Shown here in pieces: positions 50,511-62,692 of a DNA stretch of 64,000 bases; position 1 is the first letter of the stretch, and every line of letters starts with the position of its first letter. The translations under genes were made by a program, and so were the position numbers. Under the pieces are notes generated by a model. It did no database searches, had not been told where the DNA came from, and saw nothing but the letters and a program-made list of their open reading frames with translations. Source of the DNA: Amphirosellinia nigrospora (Eukaryota > Ascomycota > Sordariomycetes > Xylariales > Xylariaceae); contig SCHM01000001.1 in assembly GCA_004123355.1 (NCBI GenBank), forward strand, positions 13,216,193 to 13,280,192, written 5' to 3'.

Positions 50511-53500
50511 GGTGGTGTTTTGCCGGCGTTGGACTTGGTACTGTTGGGAAGATGGGTAATGCTTAGATCATAGTTGAAGCGGACGCCTTGGGACTTAGTG
50601 AGTTAATGTTATTTTAGGTATATCTAATCTAGACAAGAAATTGTGGCTGCTATCACACAAGAGAGAAGATCTTTAAAGTAATGCAGTAGAAGGCAACTTG
50701 AAGAAGTCAAGTGGGATACCAAGTGCGCGAGTTAGCCTGACAACTTGAATGGTTTCGCTGGCACATACTAATTTCCTGTGACTAAGGTGAATGGATTCCT
50801 TGCTATTTGTGCTCGTCCCTGTAATAGGCCTGTCGAGAACATCGGGTTCGTGATATCAGTCTATCCAAACGCATAACTATCATCATATGGATATGTGTTG
50901 TCGGGTTCTCGAAGCTCCAAGTCTATGTACGGAGAGAAGGGTCGGACATGAAACAACTCGTCATCGGTCTGGAAATCAGGGTACAACGCCGAGGAGCTAT
51001 CTCATGCAAGCACTTTATTTCCTGATGCAACGTCGAAACTGTGCATTATCTTTAAACATACCACCAACATCCTTGTTGTTGCATACAGGCGACAATCTCC
51101 GGAGGGCTCCGGTGCAGATGGGGCCGAGCTGTATACTTAGTAGTCGAACCTAATGCATGACATTGAAAGGCCGCTTGGCATCTGCTGGGCTATTTATTGT
51201 CCACTGCGGGGTAGGTAGACGTAGGGTCTCAAAACCTAATTAAAAGGCGAATGCAATTATGAATACACGAAGACCTCTGGTATTAGTAAATTGAGAGGGA
51301 TCGGACATTAGAGTTTTGCAGACAAGGCGTGAGAGGCGAGAGATGTTACGATGTAAAAAACTGTCGTGTTCGCATCGGAAAGATCTCTATCTACCCCTCG
51401 CGGGAATCAATATTGGTGGAAACTGCTGTCTAGTTGAACCACATTATACTCATCTTTACTAGAGGCAAACTCCAAATCGCCGAGGAAACCATTTTAGGTA
51501 GAATTCTTCTAGTCTAATGAAATTCTTAGAACTGTAGTTGACGGCAAGCTGCTATACTCATAATCAGGTTAAGATCCGCCGAATGTAGCAGGCAAGAACA
51601 TCGACGACAAATTGCGTGAGATCCTGCCCAATCCCGAGCCCCAAGAATCTGGGAATGCAGGCACACAATCGCGGTGGCTTGACTATCAATAAAGCACTCA
51701 TATGAAACTAGTATATGGGATATCACGAACCCAGTATGTGATAGGTCATAGACACTTGTCACTGCGCAAAGGTCTCTGAAACTACCCTCATGGAAACTAT
51801 TTAGCCATATCTAAGAAGTTTCTTTGTTTACGTCTGTCTGCCCATGCCCTGTGATACAGGATTTCGGTACTGTTAGAATAAGAGCTGGGGACGAGAGCAT
51901 CTTTTCTTTCGAAGCGCCAGAAGAGTGAGCCTAGGCTGAGCTTGAGACCAAGTCTCATCCTCGATATGTGATCTAGGACGATAAGCATACTCATCAATAT
52001 GTTAGTTTCCTTATAATTTCTAAGGAAGGTTTATTTATAAGTACTTAAGCTTAATAAACTCTTTGCTATAGCCTCGAAGCACTAGCCTCTGTGCCCAAGA
52101 ATGGTTCTAAATGCCAATATTAAATATTGCTGCTGTCTGAGGAGCTTTGATTGTAAGCAGAATTTGTGCCTGCTGGCTTATACACCTCAGAGCTTTTGGC
52201 CAGTGCGGACGAGGTCAGTAGATCATAAGTTATTGGGTTAATTTCCGTGACGGCGATGCATATAACATTTTAGTATAGGAAGCCAGCGTGATATCGTTGA
52301 TGCATTTGAACGGGGAAAAAGATAACCGAAAAAAACTGTGGCATACTGAACCTACCATGATTGAGTTCACAGATCGAGAATGGAAGGTCGTTTGTATCAT
52401 CGCATCATGAAGTTGGAGACCCACGGTTAGTCTATGCCCCGGGTTTGGATACAGAGGATGTCCGATTTTTTTCTTGACCACGCCGCAGCCGGCGTCACAT
52501 CCATTTCTTCCGATAAGCCAAACAAACCGTCGTCAACCCGGTCATTCCATGCTGCAAAGTCTTGCATTGGGATCCTCGCGACCATAGATTCGTGTGGGTT
52601 TACGTTACATCTGGGGTCATTTCAGGCTTTTGAGAGTGGCATGGGCTTGAAATAAGCATCTCGGCCCAAGTTCGCGGGTTCCAAAGACAGTCTTGCGGGT
52701 CGGAGAAATCATGCGGAAGGGGTTTCTCACGGAATAAAAACGACGCCGTTAATACTCCGCGAGTATTAACGGTATATGTATCCACTTCTACGCGACAGGG
52801 TTTTTCCTCGGCTCTAGAACATCCAGTTCTGGAAGATTCTATATCGATTCTTGGTCTGCGTGCAAAATCTTCCTGATCGCTTCAGAGCCCGAACGGGAAA
52901 ATTAAGCAAGAGAGAACAAAGATTGGGGTACGTATGCTGCATAAGTACTCCAAAATGACCCTGTATGCATGAGAGGGCTAAATACGAAACAAGTGGTAAT
53001 AGATTCCTACTGCGGTATTGTTCTAGAATAACTTGGAATAGGCGGCAACCCTGCGATGCCAAAACTTCTCGATGCATTCGCGCTTGTTTCATGATGATGG
53101 AGGCATGAGCATTTCTTATTATAGCACTGCAGCGACATTCCGGACTAGGTATGGTACCGAATCGCAGCCGGAAGCCGGACCGAGCCGGACCGTCCTCGAA
53201 GCTACGTGCCTGAGCGTACAGTTGACAGCTGTCCAGCACAGTACGCTAATCTTGGTACCCTTCACGTGCCAACACGTGTACGCGGACTACGCGCGGTAGA
53301 TCGCGCACGTTGATTGCCTGCCGGGACAACCCTTGGTCCGCCGCGCGCGCCGTAAATAGGTAAGTATACGCGCGCTGCCATGTTCCTGCGGGACTACTGC
53401 CACACTTGTGCTGTACTACTGCCTGCTGCCGCTGCAGCGCACAGGCTCCCAACTGGATTTCATCAAGATAAGAGAACTTCCCCTTGCAGTTCTTCTTTTT

Positions 53501-56421
53501 TTCCTTTTCTCAACAATTGCAGGTCCAGCATTTTGAAGGGATCTGCCCTAGATAGGCAAGAATATCCGTTTGGCAACGTAAGATTGGGTTACTGGCCTTG
53601 GATCTTGTTTGTTACGTGCAACGTAACGAGAATCTCGACCTCACACAAAGTAAGGGTGCTCGGGATAGTTTCTCCGGTACATCCTCCGCCAGTGCAATTG
53701 ATCGCTGTGTCACCAACCTAGCGCCTCTTGTCGCGAGTCTATATTGCGAAGAGGCTGGGTGGTGCAAATTGGCGCGGGGACTAAACAACCCAAGTGGCGA
53801 TCGCGTAGCGAGTGCCTTGCCTGAAATTGTTGACTTTCTCGTAAAGAAACACGGTCGCGGTGAGCTCGCGCGTTCGAGGAAGTGTCACAAATTTCACGCA
53901 AGAGGTGACGCCTCAAAGAGTCTCACAGATCATCGCGCCCTTACGTGGAGATGCAGCTGCTGCCAAGACATCTCATGGAGGGTGCGACGGTTAGACATTG
54001 GCGTATAGCCAACCACGCCAACGAAGCATACTATCCGGAGAGCCCGCGGTTGCTGCTGTGCGATATGATCTTGCAGAAAACGTTGGGCGCTCTTCTTACA
54101 GCGTGCATGATGGATTCTAGCATCATGAAGTTTTGGACCCTTTGGACAGATTTTGTTCGGAACCCAATTTATTGAGGGCATGCGACAAGTCGCTTCACTC
54201 TGAGCGTTTTGACTTATTATTACAGCTCATCTTCATGCTATTGGCTCAATAGGCTGTTAAGCTACGTAAGGAATACCATAATCTCCGCCCATCCAATCAT
54301 TGGGACAATTAAGGTAATAAGATGAAAATGGCACACGAGATATGTTTCGAAGCGTCACGGACGCAATGCCATCGTGGATTATTGCAAAGACAATTGACGA
54401 CACATCATCATGGCCTCACTAGCCTGGACTAACAAGAAGACATTGAGAAAAGAAGCAACGTGTAACCTAGGGGAGTGGTGTATACAGTCTAAAGCAGCCG
54501 TCGAGGGATACCATACAAGTGACAACTCATAACTCACCATTCCATCGTCACATCGTCACCCACACTCGACGATTATCACACTCTACCTTTTTGACGTGTT
54601 TGCTAATAATTTAGGGAGGGAAATGAGGGAGGGCTACTCATTACAGAGGCTGGGGATTACCAGATGGAGAACAAGACTACTTCGACGCCAGCAGCTTCAC
54701 TTTCGGCAATGGGTCCGACGAGAGACACGGTAGAACCAAGACAGAAGCCAGGAAAGAAGGATGATCGGGCCTAGGGTGGGAACGGTAATAATAGGTAAGC
54801 GAGGAGGGGCCGACGGGACGTTGGGCTCATGGCGATATGCGGAATTTGGTCGGCCGGCAAGTTCCCACGCATACGCTACTGCGCGCCCAGGTGTGTGGAT
54901 CACCAGGCCAGGGGAAGGGAAGGAATCAGTTCGCTGGGTCCGGAGGGCCAAGTTCAAGTTCGGGTTCGTGGGTTGGCTGCGCTGGCTTCGTTGGCTCAAC
55001 CAGCGATGCGTTCGTCCCATGACTGGCCTCGTCTCCCCTCCCTCCCATCCATCCGTCCCAACATTCGTCCTCTCCCCGGTTTAGTGTGCAGGTGGCCAGC
55101 GCCTCTTTAAGTCCGACACCTTGATTTCGGGGGATAGTAGAGGATAGTAGGGCCTGACACCTGGCTGGTCGGGCGCCATTTAGGGAGTCCTCCGTGAGTC
55201 GTCGTCCAAGTTCCACCTCTCCCATCTTGTTAAGGCACAGGGATAGCGCTATGTCGAGTGCGAGCGAGGACGGCGGGGGACTGGGGGAACGTGGCAGTCT
55301 TATACGGGAGAACTGGGATGTGGCGGCAATCTCGCGCGTGTTTCGTGTCCATGTCGCGTGCGCGAGCTGCAGCGTCGGCACATCTCCCCAGCAGACGCCA
55401 GCCACTCGATTTCGGGCCCTGCGGCCGCTATTGGTTATGGATTATAGCAGGTTGCAGCACCCCGGCCACAACCCTGCCAGTACCCCACCAGCACCCCGCT
55501 CGTACCTCTGTACCCTGTCGGTGCCCCGCTTTCGGGAGCACAGAAGCGGGGTGGTCTCTCTGGTCTCTGTATTCTGCTCTGGTCGGGCCAACGCCGCCGT
55601 CGCTGACTCGCCTCCCCAAGTCTCTCTCCGCTCCGATTGCCCCCTGACTGGCTGGCAGCGAGACCTCAGTGAGACGGGTGCAGGCCGGCTGCATGCCCAG
55701 CCTGCAAGCGGTCGTCGATCTGGCCATTCATCGCGCATATCACGGTCACCTTGCGCCCGTCGCGTCCGTCGAACTGCGCTTCTCTGCGCTTCTCTGTCCT
55801 ATCCACTTGCATGGCTCCCTGCAGCTTTCCACCACAGCCAGTCCCGACAGTGACTCATTCGCCAACCATCTTCGACTTGCCCGCCAATTCTGAGGATGGG
55901 CGACGATTGAGGGTGAAAAGATTTGCGCCAGGACAGGGGCGGGCGACGGGTACCTGTGAATGGGCGAGTGGCTATAACATGGTCTCCCGGCCGTGGGCAG
56001 GCCCTGTCGGGCATCGACCGTTTCTCTCTCTTTCGAAATATCAGGCCTTGAACGTTGAGTCAATCCGGGGTTGACAACTCATCGCCTGACCAGTCGATGA
56101 TTCGGACATTCGCACTCTTGCCCTGACACGTCTCTGCCCTTCTACAGGCCCCGGGCTGGAACGCATTCTAAGGCAGGCTTAAGTGCTAGCATGGCATGAA
56201 CTGCGAATAGCTTCATCCACCTAAGCGCCCACCCGCCTGCATCGGTGGCCCTTTGTTTATTTATTTAGGTCCCCGTTCTACACAGCCCTCTGTACCTGTC
56301 GTGCATTTCCCGCTGCTGACAGAATCAATCCTATTCTGCAACCCTGCGATAGTCGCATATCCCGCCTCAACACCCCTCTCACGCCCTCAGTATTCGCTTA
56401 TCACAACGACATGCGACAGAT
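50511..56421. other. Long region without a supported gene
   Basis: Nearly 6 kb of short frames. 50.5-53 kb is moderately AT-rich. A plus-strand frame at 53598-54008 and its neighbour at 53945-54175 are open but unlike anything I recognise. 54.7-56.4 kb is GC-rich with long overlapping frames on both strands, which is what composition alone would give. The end is probably the leader or promoter of the F-box-like gene. Confidence 0.5.
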
Positions 56422-58738
56422 ATGGCAGCGGGACCGCAATATTCTACTGTCTCTGGCAGACCAGTCGAATCCGTGACGCTCTGTTTGAAGAACTACCAAA
56501 AGAAGACCTTTGCAATGTGCGACTGGCCAACTCGGCCTGTTGCAACTTGGTCACTAAGCGACTATTCCTACGAACCCACCTGACCTTCACGGCCAACAGC
56601 TTCACCCGCCAACCCAAAATACAGGCCCTTTCAAGGATAGGTCACTATATCGAACATTTAACTTTTTATTTTCCACACTCCAATGCCACCTTTTTACCGC
56701 CCCTCATTCACCCCCAGAGTGGTCGTGAGATCAGTTTCCTCTACACGCCCCATACGTCAATGGGATCCGTATTAGAGAGACCCAAGTTCGCGAACGAGGG
56801 TCTGGGTGAGATATTGACATCGCAATATCCGCCCTTGTTTCACGCGGCATCGAATGTGCCTTCATTTATTAATGCGATGAAACACCTGGTGAATATCAGG
56901 CATCTCACCATCAAAACGCCGGGCCAAGACCCTAAGGAACGCTACCGGCGAGACATCGTAGACTATGCTCTCATCAGCCTCCGCGTAGCTCTCGAGCGGG
57001 CCCCCATGAAGAAGCTCAATAAGCTTTCTCTATCCGTGCACCCATCTGCATTCCTTTATTTGCGACCCGTACAAGGTTTCGGCTGCTCTCCATCCGCTGG
57101 TCGGCGATGGAGGCAAATCCGCAAGATGCACATCAACGTAGACTCGTGGGACTTTTATGGCCCGTCCCCGGGTCTTGACCATCTCAAGATCATTCAAGAC
57201 TTTCTGTGCAGTTATTCGACGAACTTGGAGAAATTGAGCTTTACTTGGTACGGTCGCAAAGGCCCCTGCCCAATCGCGCTTGCAGCCGACCCCCTCTTCG
57301 CGCCACCACGGAACTCGCTGAAACTTTTCCGCGAGGTCACCTCACCCATGTCGCCTCTGCCTCCGGTACCGCCGAGAAAACCAGTAGTTTTCCGCAAGTT
57401 GCGTTACCTGGCCATACGAAATACAACCATGAACGCGGCACAAGTGGCCGACTTAGTCGCTTCACACCAGCATTGTGTGCGCGAGTTCGATTTTGAAAAT
57501 TCTGTACTGATCAGTGACGGAAACTGGGATGATGCGCTCGCGCCACTGATGAACACCAATTCCCATGGTGGCTACTGGACCCGCCATTCGATGGCGACTG
57601 TTACTGAACTCACCAGTACTCATTATAACAGAACACTCCTAGATCCATATGAGCCGACGCCTTCGGCGGCCGTTGAGGCTGTAGCAGGGAACCTGTATAA
57701 TACTGATTTTGAGGGGGCGGAGGAAGTTGAGTACGAGGAGCATTCTGATGGGGTCGATGTCGAACTCGGCTCCGATGTTGAGGCTGCCCGACAGGCAAGC
57801 CTCGAATCCGCTAACAAAACCAAGAAGCGCACAGTCACCAAGCGGCGGCGCAAGCGCAAGCCTGGACACGAGCGCCGCGAGGAGAAGGGCGAGGAAAGGC
57901 ACCACCACCACCGTGGACGTCAACATCGGGACGCCACCGCCAACCATCCCATGGTTCCCTTGAGGAACCCCATGAGGTGCGCCGTCTTCATTTCCCATGG
58001 CTGAAACGATCGAAGGATTGCATGGATGAGCACCCGGCACTGATCCCCTCTACCCCCTGAACAACACCGCTCAAACAAACCGCTCAACCACTCCCCCGAG
58101 CCTCCCCATTTAACCCTTCCCCACCAGCCCTCCTACGGTGGCCTTTTCGGCGAGGTGGATAGTGTGTACTCCACTGACTCGCGTCGCCTATTTGGCGAAA
58201 TCACGCCCATCTCACATTCTAGGTCTGGATCTGAGCCGGATCTGTCGCACTCACCGAGCGACGACGCCGACTCGGGTGACGACTATTTCCGGCCTCAGAC
58301 GCCGGCCACGCCCAAGATGAAAATCTCGGCACCTATTCTTGACACGTCGCCCAATATGCCGACGTTACTGCAACCCACAGTGTACGATCCCACAGCTGAA
58401 CTATGCTCTGAGATCACGGCCGTCCAGCGTGATCTCCAAGCAGAGGAAAAGCATCGCCTCGTTGCCGAGGACGAGGAAATGCAAACCAGTGCGTTACGGC
58501 GGCGAAGGAACTTGTACTTACCCGCCTAGGCAAAGAGTTCGGTACCAATACCGGCGCTGGCTTCGGTGGCAGGATAAGTCCCAGAAAAGAAAGCTTCGGT
58601 GCGTCGGCCTTCCTTAGCAGCTCTCGCTTTAGAGAAGGGTTATTCGGAAAGAACAATGCCTTTAATCCAGGTATCCACCCTGCTATTCTACAAGACCACA
58701 GGAGTATGGATGTGCCAATTTTATTCAGCCGGGTATGA
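56422..58738 (+). CDS. F-box-like protein with leucine-rich C-terminal region
   Basis: A start at ATG 56422 (MAAGPQYSTV) followed by one single-base frame step leads into the F-box-like FEELPKEDLCNVRLANSACC. The long conserved body includes KRLFLRTHLTF, IGHYIEHLTFYFPHS, LVNIRHLTIKTPG, KMHINVDSWDF and REFDFENSVLISDGNWDDAL. A basic linker, EEPHEVRRLHFPWLKRSKD, GLFGEVDSVYSTDSRRLFGE, a coiled-coil VQRDLQAEEKHRLVAEDEE and a Gly/Ser tail ending PILFSRV complete it. About 770 residues. F-box proteins recruit substrates to SCF ubiquitin ligases; the substrate is unknown. The 58.0-58.1 kb section contains at least two frame steps, and a further one lies near 58500, so the middle of the C-terminal part is uncertain. 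Confidence 0.68.
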
Positions 58739-59986
58739 ATCATGGGTGACGACGTAAAAAGGAGATTAAAATTTTTAACGACATGTAATGACGACGACTT
58801 ACGACTAACGATTAAAGTACTTTTTCCTTTTGTCTGTCAGATTGATAGCTGGCGTCCTGGACCAATTTTCATTTGTGTCGCATCATCATGTAAGGAGAGG
58901 GGGCTTACACGGAACCCACGGGTGGGAAGGGGCGCAATTGATACCCTTCTTTCGGTTCGCAATCACGAATGCCCTAATGCCCCCTTTGTTGTATTAGCAT
59001 CATCATGTAAGAAGATTCAGTGGCACGGGAATAACGACGGTTGGCCAGTCCTCTGCGTGACTTGGCCGCCGACCTGCGTACGGATAGGAAACCTCCCGAG
59101 ATTACAACGACCAAGTACCTAGTGTTACCACAGCATATAGTTAGCCGTATGCACATGTTTACCTGGAGATGTCAGTATTGTAAAATTAGTACTCTGGTCT
59201 CTGGTTGAGCGCCCTCTCGACCTATTGCCCCTCTACGCAAAATGGGGCCACAGAGCCGGCTATCGTAGATATCTATGAGTACGGTACCTCAGGCCCTCCA
59301 TTATCTTCATCGCATATGGAGCCCCGTGGGTTAGATTGGTTGACCCGGAATGAGTATAGCCCCACCGGTGGCGTGTGTTTCGGCGATCTAGGCCCACACT
59401 TGTTTCTCAGACTTATCCGGGAGGGCACGATGATACCTATTCCAAGGACTCGGAACTGATCCACCATTTGGGTTCTCCCTATATCGGGGTAGAGAACTAG
59501 TACCTAACAAGTGCGAATAGGCAGCCTGCATACTCTATAGAACCCGACAATTAGGACAAGAGGAAGATGGCCACAACTTTATTTTCTAATCGGGAAGAGT
59601 GTTTCATTTTGTAAGTGGACAGCGATCGAAAACCAGCACCGAGGTGGCTTGGCGCGCCGGCAAGCTTTTGAGCCGAGAATTAGTGTAGCCGCTTGGGGTA
59701 TGACTTGCATCATATTGGGTACCGCCTGGAAACGTCAACACCAGACAGGTCACGTTCAGCCCTCGAGTCTAACCTACCGTAGCAACGTCTACTTTACTAG
59801 CCACACAAGGAGAGCATGTGAAAAAAAAGGGTCAGGCTGATATTCTTATAGGTTGCTATCCCTCTCCCTCATTATTACTTACTCACCCTCACGCACACGA
59901 GATACCCAAGATGAATGAGTGAATGAGTGAATTAGTCGATTGACGAGATTTGACTTGGGACGAAGGATTTAACAGGGTTGGGCATC
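58739..59986. other. Intergenic region
   Basis: No supported gene. A short direct repeat (gcatcatcatgtaag) occurs at about 58882 and 58998. The frame at 59205-59459 has no recognisable features. Confidence 0.55.
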
Positions 59987-61002
59987 ATGGGCTCTTTCAA
60001 CGCCCTCAACTCGGCGCTGGGGGCGGGTCTTCTGCTGTATGCCTCATGCAAATTCCTGAGCACGGCACGATTATACACGCGTCGTCAACCTGCGACGGTA
60101 CCTGTACACAGACGCCTCGGGCCAGCGCGCCTGGGCCCTCGTCACAGGGTCGAGCAACGGGATTGGGAAGAGCCTGGCCTTTGAGCTCGCCGGCCACGGG
60201 TTTAATATCGTCATACATGGCAGAAACGCCGAGAAGCTTGCGACGGTCAGGGACGAGATACGGAAGACGTATCCCGATGTCGAGGTCCGGGTTGTAGTAG
60301 CGGACGCCTCGCAGTGCCATCGGCGCGAGGTCGTGGATTTCGAGCGCATCAGGGAAGAGCTCGCGGGTCTGCACCTCACGGTGCTGATCAACTGCGCGGG
60401 AGCCGGCCCCGTACCCGCATTCGGCGCGCTCGAGACGTATGCGACGGACGATATACTGGGGAACCTGCATCTGAACGCCGCGTTCCCGGCGCTGCTCACG
60501 GCTACCCTGATGCCGGTGTTAAGGGGCAGCACAGACGGAATGCCGAACATACCAGCAGCAGCAGCAGTGGAAGCGCGACGAGATCGAGGCCCGCGCTCAT
60601 CATCAACATCGGCTCCGTCACGGACGTCGGGTTCCCGCTCGTGTCCTTCTACTCGGCCGGGAAGTCGGCGACACACGCGCTGCACAGGGCGTTGGCGCGA
60701 GAGGCGGCCCTCGACGGCTGGGACGACGAGGTCGAGGTCATCTCGCACCGCGTCGGCGCCGTCACCGACGTCTCGCACACGCAGGCGCCGCCGACGCTGT
60801 TCCGGCCGCGGCGCGGACCATCGCGAAAGCCGTGCTCGCGCGCACGGGGTGCGGGCGGGGCGTCGTCGTGCCGTATTGGCCGCACGCGCTGCAGCAGGGG
60901 CTCCTGGGCCTCGTGCCCGAGTGGATTGTAGATCGTGTCGTTAACACGGCCATGAGGGAGGAGAGGAGGGTCCAGGATGAAGAGGCGAAGAAGGGGTCGT
61001 GA
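59987..61002 (+). CDS. Membrane-anchored short-chain dehydrogenase/reductase
   Basis: An N-terminal hydrophobic anchor (MGSFNALNSALGAGLLLY) leads into the Rossmann fold. LVTGSSNGIGKSLA is the TGxxxGxG nucleotide motif, LINCAGAG the NNAG-like motif, LIINIGSVTDVG carries the catalytic Ser and FYSAGKSATHAL the catalytic Tyr-x-x-x-Lys. The C-terminus has a second hydrophobic part (VVVPYWPHALQQGLLGLVP) and ends RVQDEEAKKGS. This layout resembles microsomal 3-ketoacyl-CoA or 17-beta-hydroxysteroid-type reductases of the endoplasmic reticulum; the substrate cannot be told. About 339 residues. The frame shifts near 60077 (two bases' worth), 60540 and 60800. Confidence 0.78.
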
Positions 61003-61588
61003 TTTGGTTCGGGAATAGTTGGTCCGGTTTGCGAAATGTATATATTGCCGCCATTGCAAACATACTAACTAACCCCCCAGCGTGTGCATTTATAGGTGTT
61101 GTTGTAGCCGGTTTAGGTCGAATCATTCGCATTGTATGATAGGGCCGTTACCTGATGATGAAAGATAGACAGACGATGAATCATACCCACGTGGAGACGC
61201 AGCCGAGACGTTTTATGCCAAATCTTTTTTTCTCGAGGCCGTGCGCTACATAATCGGTTTATGTGGCGGTTTCCTTGTTTCCGCGGCCCTTTCGATAACT
61301 AGACGCTCACGACAAGTTCCCGTTCGGCAAATTGTTATTACTGACGTACCTGCCTAGGTTTTACTTTTGATACATTCCCGCTTGTTCACGATAACTTCAT
61401 TCTTAATGTACGAGAAGCATGAATAGGAAGAGGACGAATCGAAAAAAAACTTACACCAGCTCTACTTTGCTCTCAGGGGCATTGTCACAGACAGCCTTGA
61501 CTGCGGCCTGCGCTGTGGCATATATACAGTAGCTGTTAACCAAGGCTGCCACCTTGGTTATTCTGATCCCTTTTAGAGATACTGTGGT
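61003..61588. other. Intergenic region between convergent genes
   Basis: Short AT-rich 3' flanks of two convergent genes. I see nothing else here. Confidence 0.6.
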
Positions 61589-62692
61589 TTATAGCCTTCC
61601 GTCACAGGCATGCGTGCCACCACTTCCCGCCGCAAAAGCCTCGAGCTCCGCCTTCCTCTTCACAAAAACCCTCAAATCACCACATTTTCCTAATACATTG
61701 CTACCATGGAGCTCTGGTTTGTGGACAAATATTCCGGCGCCATTCTCTTCATACGGCGCTTCGAGCTCTGCCCGCGTTGCCACCGGGTCCAATTCAGCTT
61801 TCAAGAATGGGCCACTAAAAGTACTCCCAACAAGCTCTGCCTTGCCAGAAACAACAGTAGCAGGCGTGGCCCCTGTTCGTCTTGCTGTGTCTGCTTGGCC
61901 TTCTTCTTCCGGTGTCTCCTAACACACCAAAAAGCCCATAAACCGAGAAGTAATAGGACACCGCCTGAGATCCCAGCAGCCACAGCCACAGTCAGGCGCG
62001 TTACACGAGCAGCATTATCATCACCGGATCCGGGGGCTGTTGGCATCGTGAGACTGGATGTTGTCGGACCGGTGTTGTTCTCGCTAAGGGATCCTGGGAG
62101 AGAAGAGGGTCGAGACAGGATCTTCTGTCCCCGAGGAACACGGGCGTAGCGGATATCGATATCGTGGTCGTGTGGCTGCCCGTATGTTCGAAGACAGTCG
62201 CGTCACCGCAGACGCTGAACAACGCAAAGGTCCCTCCCGTCTCTATCCTCGTGCAGATATTACCGGATGGGTCGTTGTGGAGCGTCATCCCGCTTTGTCT
62301 CCATTTTTAGCAAGTTTTTTATTTTATTTTTTATGTTATTTAAAAAAACCCTCCGCGAACAAAAGAGAGAGCCTCACTCACCTGGGACAGCAGAAGACCC
62401 CGTCGAACCCCGGTACGCTTTTCTCCGTCGTCATGCCGAGGGGGCAATAGAGCCCGGGCGAATAGGTGAAGAATACTTGTTCCATGAACCCGTCTTTGCC
62501 CTCCCTGAGCGAGGACACCGCTTTGGGATAGCACGCGTCGCTGTGAGGGAATGCCTCGGCGAAGCAGAACGTGGTGCCCACGCACCCCGAGCAATGCCAG
62601 CTTGAACATGCCGGGGACGGTGTGAAGATTGTAGTCAGGGGAGGATACGTAGTGGTACCCGAGGTTTGTGCTAGGGTATCTGATTCCGCCAT
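61589..62692 (-). CDS. Cys-rich single-pass membrane protein
   Basis: Starts MAESDTLAQTSGTTTYPP. The first exon is Cys-rich (CSSWHCSGCVGTTFC, YCPLGMTTE, FDGVFCCP). An intron at 62293-62381 (GTGAGT) joins FCCP to SGMTLHNDPSGNIC. After a Ser/Thr/Pro-rich stalk comes one transmembrane helix (VAVAAGISGGVLLLLGLWAFW) with a basic stop-transfer RRHRKKK, then a cytosolic tail rich in Ala/Glu/Leu with AELDPVATRAELEA and KAELEAFAAG units. Proteins of this plan are common at the fungal plasma membrane, and are often wall-stress-sensor-like, but I cannot name a family. No classical signal peptide is visible. About 338 residues. Two single-base frame steps occur near 62165 and 61900. Confidence 0.65.

Noticed and set aside
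53598-54175. Two adjoining plus-strand frames
   Set aside because: They could be joined by one frame step, but I recognise no motif and no start or splice context supports them.
55194-55853. 219-residue plus-strand frame upstream of the F-box-like gene
   Set aside because: GC-rich DNA with equally long frames on both strands, no domain, and composition typical of a chance frame; more likely leader sequence.
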